A stretch of 36,861 nucleotides of DNA, taken from positions 1 to 36,861 of the forward strand of contig VXSY01000211.1 of the NCBI GenBank assembly GCA_009837725.1, given 5' to 3'. The position numbers and the translations under genes were made by a program. This document shows positions 35,009 through 36,861 of this stretch, one piece after another (the first letter of the stretch is position 1; every line of letters starts with the position of its first letter). Below the pieces are notes generated by a model. The model was not told where the DNA came from. It did not search any database and saw only the letters and a list, made by a program, of their open reading frames with translations. Source of the DNA: Gammaproteobacteria bacterium (GTDB lineage Bacteria; Pseudomonadota; Gammaproteobacteria; Pseudomonadales; Azotimanducaceae).

Positions 35009-36670
35009 ATGGTGGGTAGCAAGTTGGCGGCGGCAGTCGCCATGGGGGCATTGTGGCTGACGCTTGGTTGTGGCCAGGAGCAGGCCGCTCAGGAACCCGC
35101 GCCAGCAGAGCCGCCGCCTGTCGCCATCGGCGCGGAGGTGGCCGTGACGGGTGGCGTCGTGCGCGGAACGATCGGCGAAGAGGGCCTCAAGCAATACCAC
35201 GGCATTCCCTTCGCCGCGCCACCGGTCGGTGACCTGCGCTGGGCACCCACGGCACCCCTTGCACCTTGGGAAGGCGTGCGTGATGCCTCCGCTGCTGGGC
35301 CCTCGTGCGTGCAGCCGCAGGGACAGGGCGGCGAGTTCTATGGCGAGACGGGCTTCGAGATGGACGAGGATTGCCTCACGGTGAACGTCTGGACCCGCGC
35401 CGAGCACGAAGGCGACGCGCTACCGGTGATGGTGTGGATTCACGGCGGCGCCCTGGTGACCGGTTCTGGCGACAGGTACCCGGGCGAATTGCTCACGTCG
35501 AAGGGCGTGGTGCTGGTGACGGCCAACTACCGGCTCGGTCCATTCGGCTTCGTGGCGCATCCCGAACTCAGCGCCGAGAATCCTGCCGGAGTGTCGGGCA
35601 ACCAAGGGCTGCGCGACCAAATCGCGGCACTCGAATGGGTGCGGGACAACGTCGAGCGTTTCGGCGGTGATCCGGGCAGGGTTACGATCTTCGGCGAGTC
35701 TGCCGGTTCGCTCAGCATGTCGCTGTTGCAAGCAAGTCCGCAGGCTCAGGGCTTGTTCCACGGCGTGATTGGCCAGAGCGGCGGCGCGTTCCAGCCCATG
35801 GCCTTCCGTGCCGAGGCCACGAGCTATGCCGGCTCCGGCGAGGCGCTTGGCGAGCGATTCGCGGCGGCCATCGCCGGCGAAGGCGGCGACGCGACGCTGG
35901 CTGCGCTTCGGCAGGCGCCAGCGGACGAGGTGCTGGAGGTGTTTCAGTCGGACCCCGCATTCTCGAACTACGACACGCTGGCGATCGTCGATGGCGAGGT
36001 CATTCCCGATGAAGTGGCAACCATCTTTGCCGAGGGACGGCAGGCGGATGTTCCGGTGATGATCGGCTCCAACGCCGACGAGGGCACCCCGTTCCTCGAG
36101 TTCTTCACGCCGCAGTTTGGCGAGGGCATGGAAGGGCTCGCCGCGTACGCCGAGGCAACGCTGGGCGGCATCGAGGGTATCGACGCGCACTACCCCGGCG
36201 CCGACGACGCCGAGGCGGAGCGATCGTGGATTGATCTCTTTGGCGACGTGCTGTTCGCCTATCCGTCCCGCATCTGGGTGCGCAGCATGGAGAACGTCAC
36301 TAGCGATGCGTACCTTTATTGGTTCACGTGGCAGCCGCCCATCGAGCGCCAGGAGGAGTATCGTGCCTTCCACGCCGCCGAAATCGGCTACGTGTTCGGC
36401 GACCTCGATCTCTTCGGCGCCGTGCCGACGGAGGCAGACCACGCCTTCTCCGACCAAATGGCCACCATCTGGACCCAGTTCGCCAAGGCCGGCAATCCCA
36501 ACGGCGAGGGCCTGCCCGAGTGGCCCGCCTACACCCGCGAGAACGAGGCCTATATGGAACTGGGCCTCGACACCGGCGCCAGGTCGAACCTGCGGTTGGA
36601 GCAGATGGCGCTGATCGAGCGGGCCTGGGCAGAGCGTCGCGCTGCGCCAGCAGAGGACGCGGGCGACTAA
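35009..36670 (+). CDS. Type-B carboxylesterase, probable lipoprotein
   Basis: The protein has 553 residues from the ATG at 35009, which has GGAGGGG 8-9 nt upstream. An in-frame ATG at 34976 would add 11 residues without a ribosome-binding site. The N-terminus MVGSKLAAAVAMGALWLTLGC looks like a lipoprotein signal with Cys at about residue 21, followed by an acidic Pro-rich linker. The lipobox TLGC is not ideal. The esterase domain has YHGIPFAAPPVGDLRW, DEDCLTVNVWT, VMVWIHGGAL (oxyanion hole), FGESAGSLSM (nucleophile Ser), SNADEGTPF (Glu) and FHAAEIGYVFG (His). It likely hydrolyses esters in the periplasm. It is paralogous in type to the cytoplasmic esterase at 21960. Confidence 0.9.
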   Translation: MVGSKLAAAVAMGALWLTLGCGQEQAAQEPAPAEPPPVAIGAEVAVTGGVVRGTIGEEGLKQYHGIPFAAPPVGDLRWAPTAPLAPWEGVRDASAAGPSCVQPQGQGGEFYGETGFEMDEDCLTVNVWTRAEHEGDALPVMVWIHGGALVTGSGDRYPGELLTSKGVVLVTANYRLGPFGFVAHPELSAENPAGVSGNQGLRDQIAALEWVRDNVERFGGDPGRVTIFGESAGSLSMSLLQASPQAQGLFHGVIGQSGGAFQPMAFRAEATSYAGSGEALGERFAAAIAGEGGDATLAALRQAPADEVLEVFQSDPAFSNYDTLAIVDGEVIPDEVATIFAEGRQADVPVMIGSNADEGTPFLEFFTPQFGEGMEGLAAYAEATLGGIEGIDAHYPGADDAEAERSWIDLFGDVLFAYPSRIWVRSMENVTSDAYLYWFTWQPPIERQEEYRAFHAAEIGYVFGDLDLFGAVPTEADHAFSDQMATIWTQFAKAGNPNGEGLPEWPAYTRENEAYMELGLDTGARSNLRLEQMALIERAWAERRAAPAEDAGD

Positions 36671-36740
36671 GGGAAACCTCGCCGCACCGGCGTCGTCCTC
36701 CGAAAGCAGGGGACGCTTCGGGAGGCGTTGCCTGCGTCTC

Positions 36741-36764
36741 CTGCGGGCGCGCGTTCGCCCGCAG
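36741..36764 (+). terminator. Hairpin downstream of the lipoprotein esterase
   Basis: CTGCGGGCG-CGCGTT-CGCCCGCAG is a perfect 9-bp stem about 70 nt after the esterase stop. It could end transcription, but no T-run follows, so an intrinsic terminator is only tentative. Confidence 0.4.
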
Positions 36765-36820
36765 CCACAGCGGTTCCTAGTGCGTGAACAAGGCGGGCCT
36801 TCGGAGTCCCACCCCGCCGG

Positions 36821-36852
36821 GGACGCCGAGTCGCTGACGCGGAAGGAACTGA
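36821..36852. repeat. Lead motif of a fifth composite element at the right edge
   Basis: GGACGCCGAGTCGCTGAC is followed by GGAACTGA at 36845, as in the copies at 12233 and 25438. The hairpins would lie beyond the window if the element is complete. Confidence 0.65.
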
Positions 36853-36861
36853 CGCCGGCCA

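Overview
The window is GC-rich DNA, very probably from a gammaproteobacterium. The strongest clue is the coupled dapA-bamC pair (bamC is also known as nlpB or dapX), supported by a Zur-type Fur regulator and a trpE that is not attached to trpG. Eukaryote-like modules in a giant surface protein, a voltage-gated cation channel, a sulfatase and several esterases fit a marine or host-associated lifestyle. That last point is inference.

Positions 1-9976 (minus strand) hold one enormous gene for a secreted multidomain protein. It has a signal peptide with an unusually long n-region, cadherin-like, Calx-beta, Ig-like, SwmB-like and FN3 modules, three SRCR domains and about ten leucine-rich repeats. 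A 2-base deletion at about 7720 breaks the frame, and the 3' end lies beyond the window. Positions 9977-10651 carry no intact gene but contain two gene remnants: a piece of a ComB-like gene and a frameshifted, truncated GNAT acetyltransferase. Next come a ComB-like phosphatase, a tyrosine-phosphatase-like protein and tRNA-Ser(CGA).

Positions 12463-17491 are mostly housekeeping: zur with a MerC-domain membrane protein behind a convincing Zur box, bamC-dapA, and divergent trpE. A NaChBac-type channel with the acidic filter TLEDWTD follows trpE after 16 nt.

Positions 18596-36670 form a catabolic, accessory stretch: a beta-propeller amidohydrolase, two type-B carboxylesterases, a mandelate racemase/enolase-superfamily dehydratase, a methyltransferase, a UMF1/Atg22-like transporter, an acyl-CoA dehydrogenase with an SDR, a sulfatase, an acyl-CoA ligase with a small Cys-containing protein, and an Eis-type acetyltransferase. 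These could process esters, sulfate esters and CoA-activated acids, but no single pathway can be read from the sequence.

Intergenic gaps repeatedly contain the same composite palindromic element: a GGACGCCGAGTCGC lead motif, then hairpins in the mirrored order HP1-HP2-gap-HP2'-HP1'. Full or nearly full copies sit at about 12233, 18401, 25438 and 31093. Partial copies lie near 13692, 29337 and 33330, and a lead motif at 36821 runs off the right edge. The elements differ in sequence but keep the pairing, so this is the best candidate for an undescribed element in the window.
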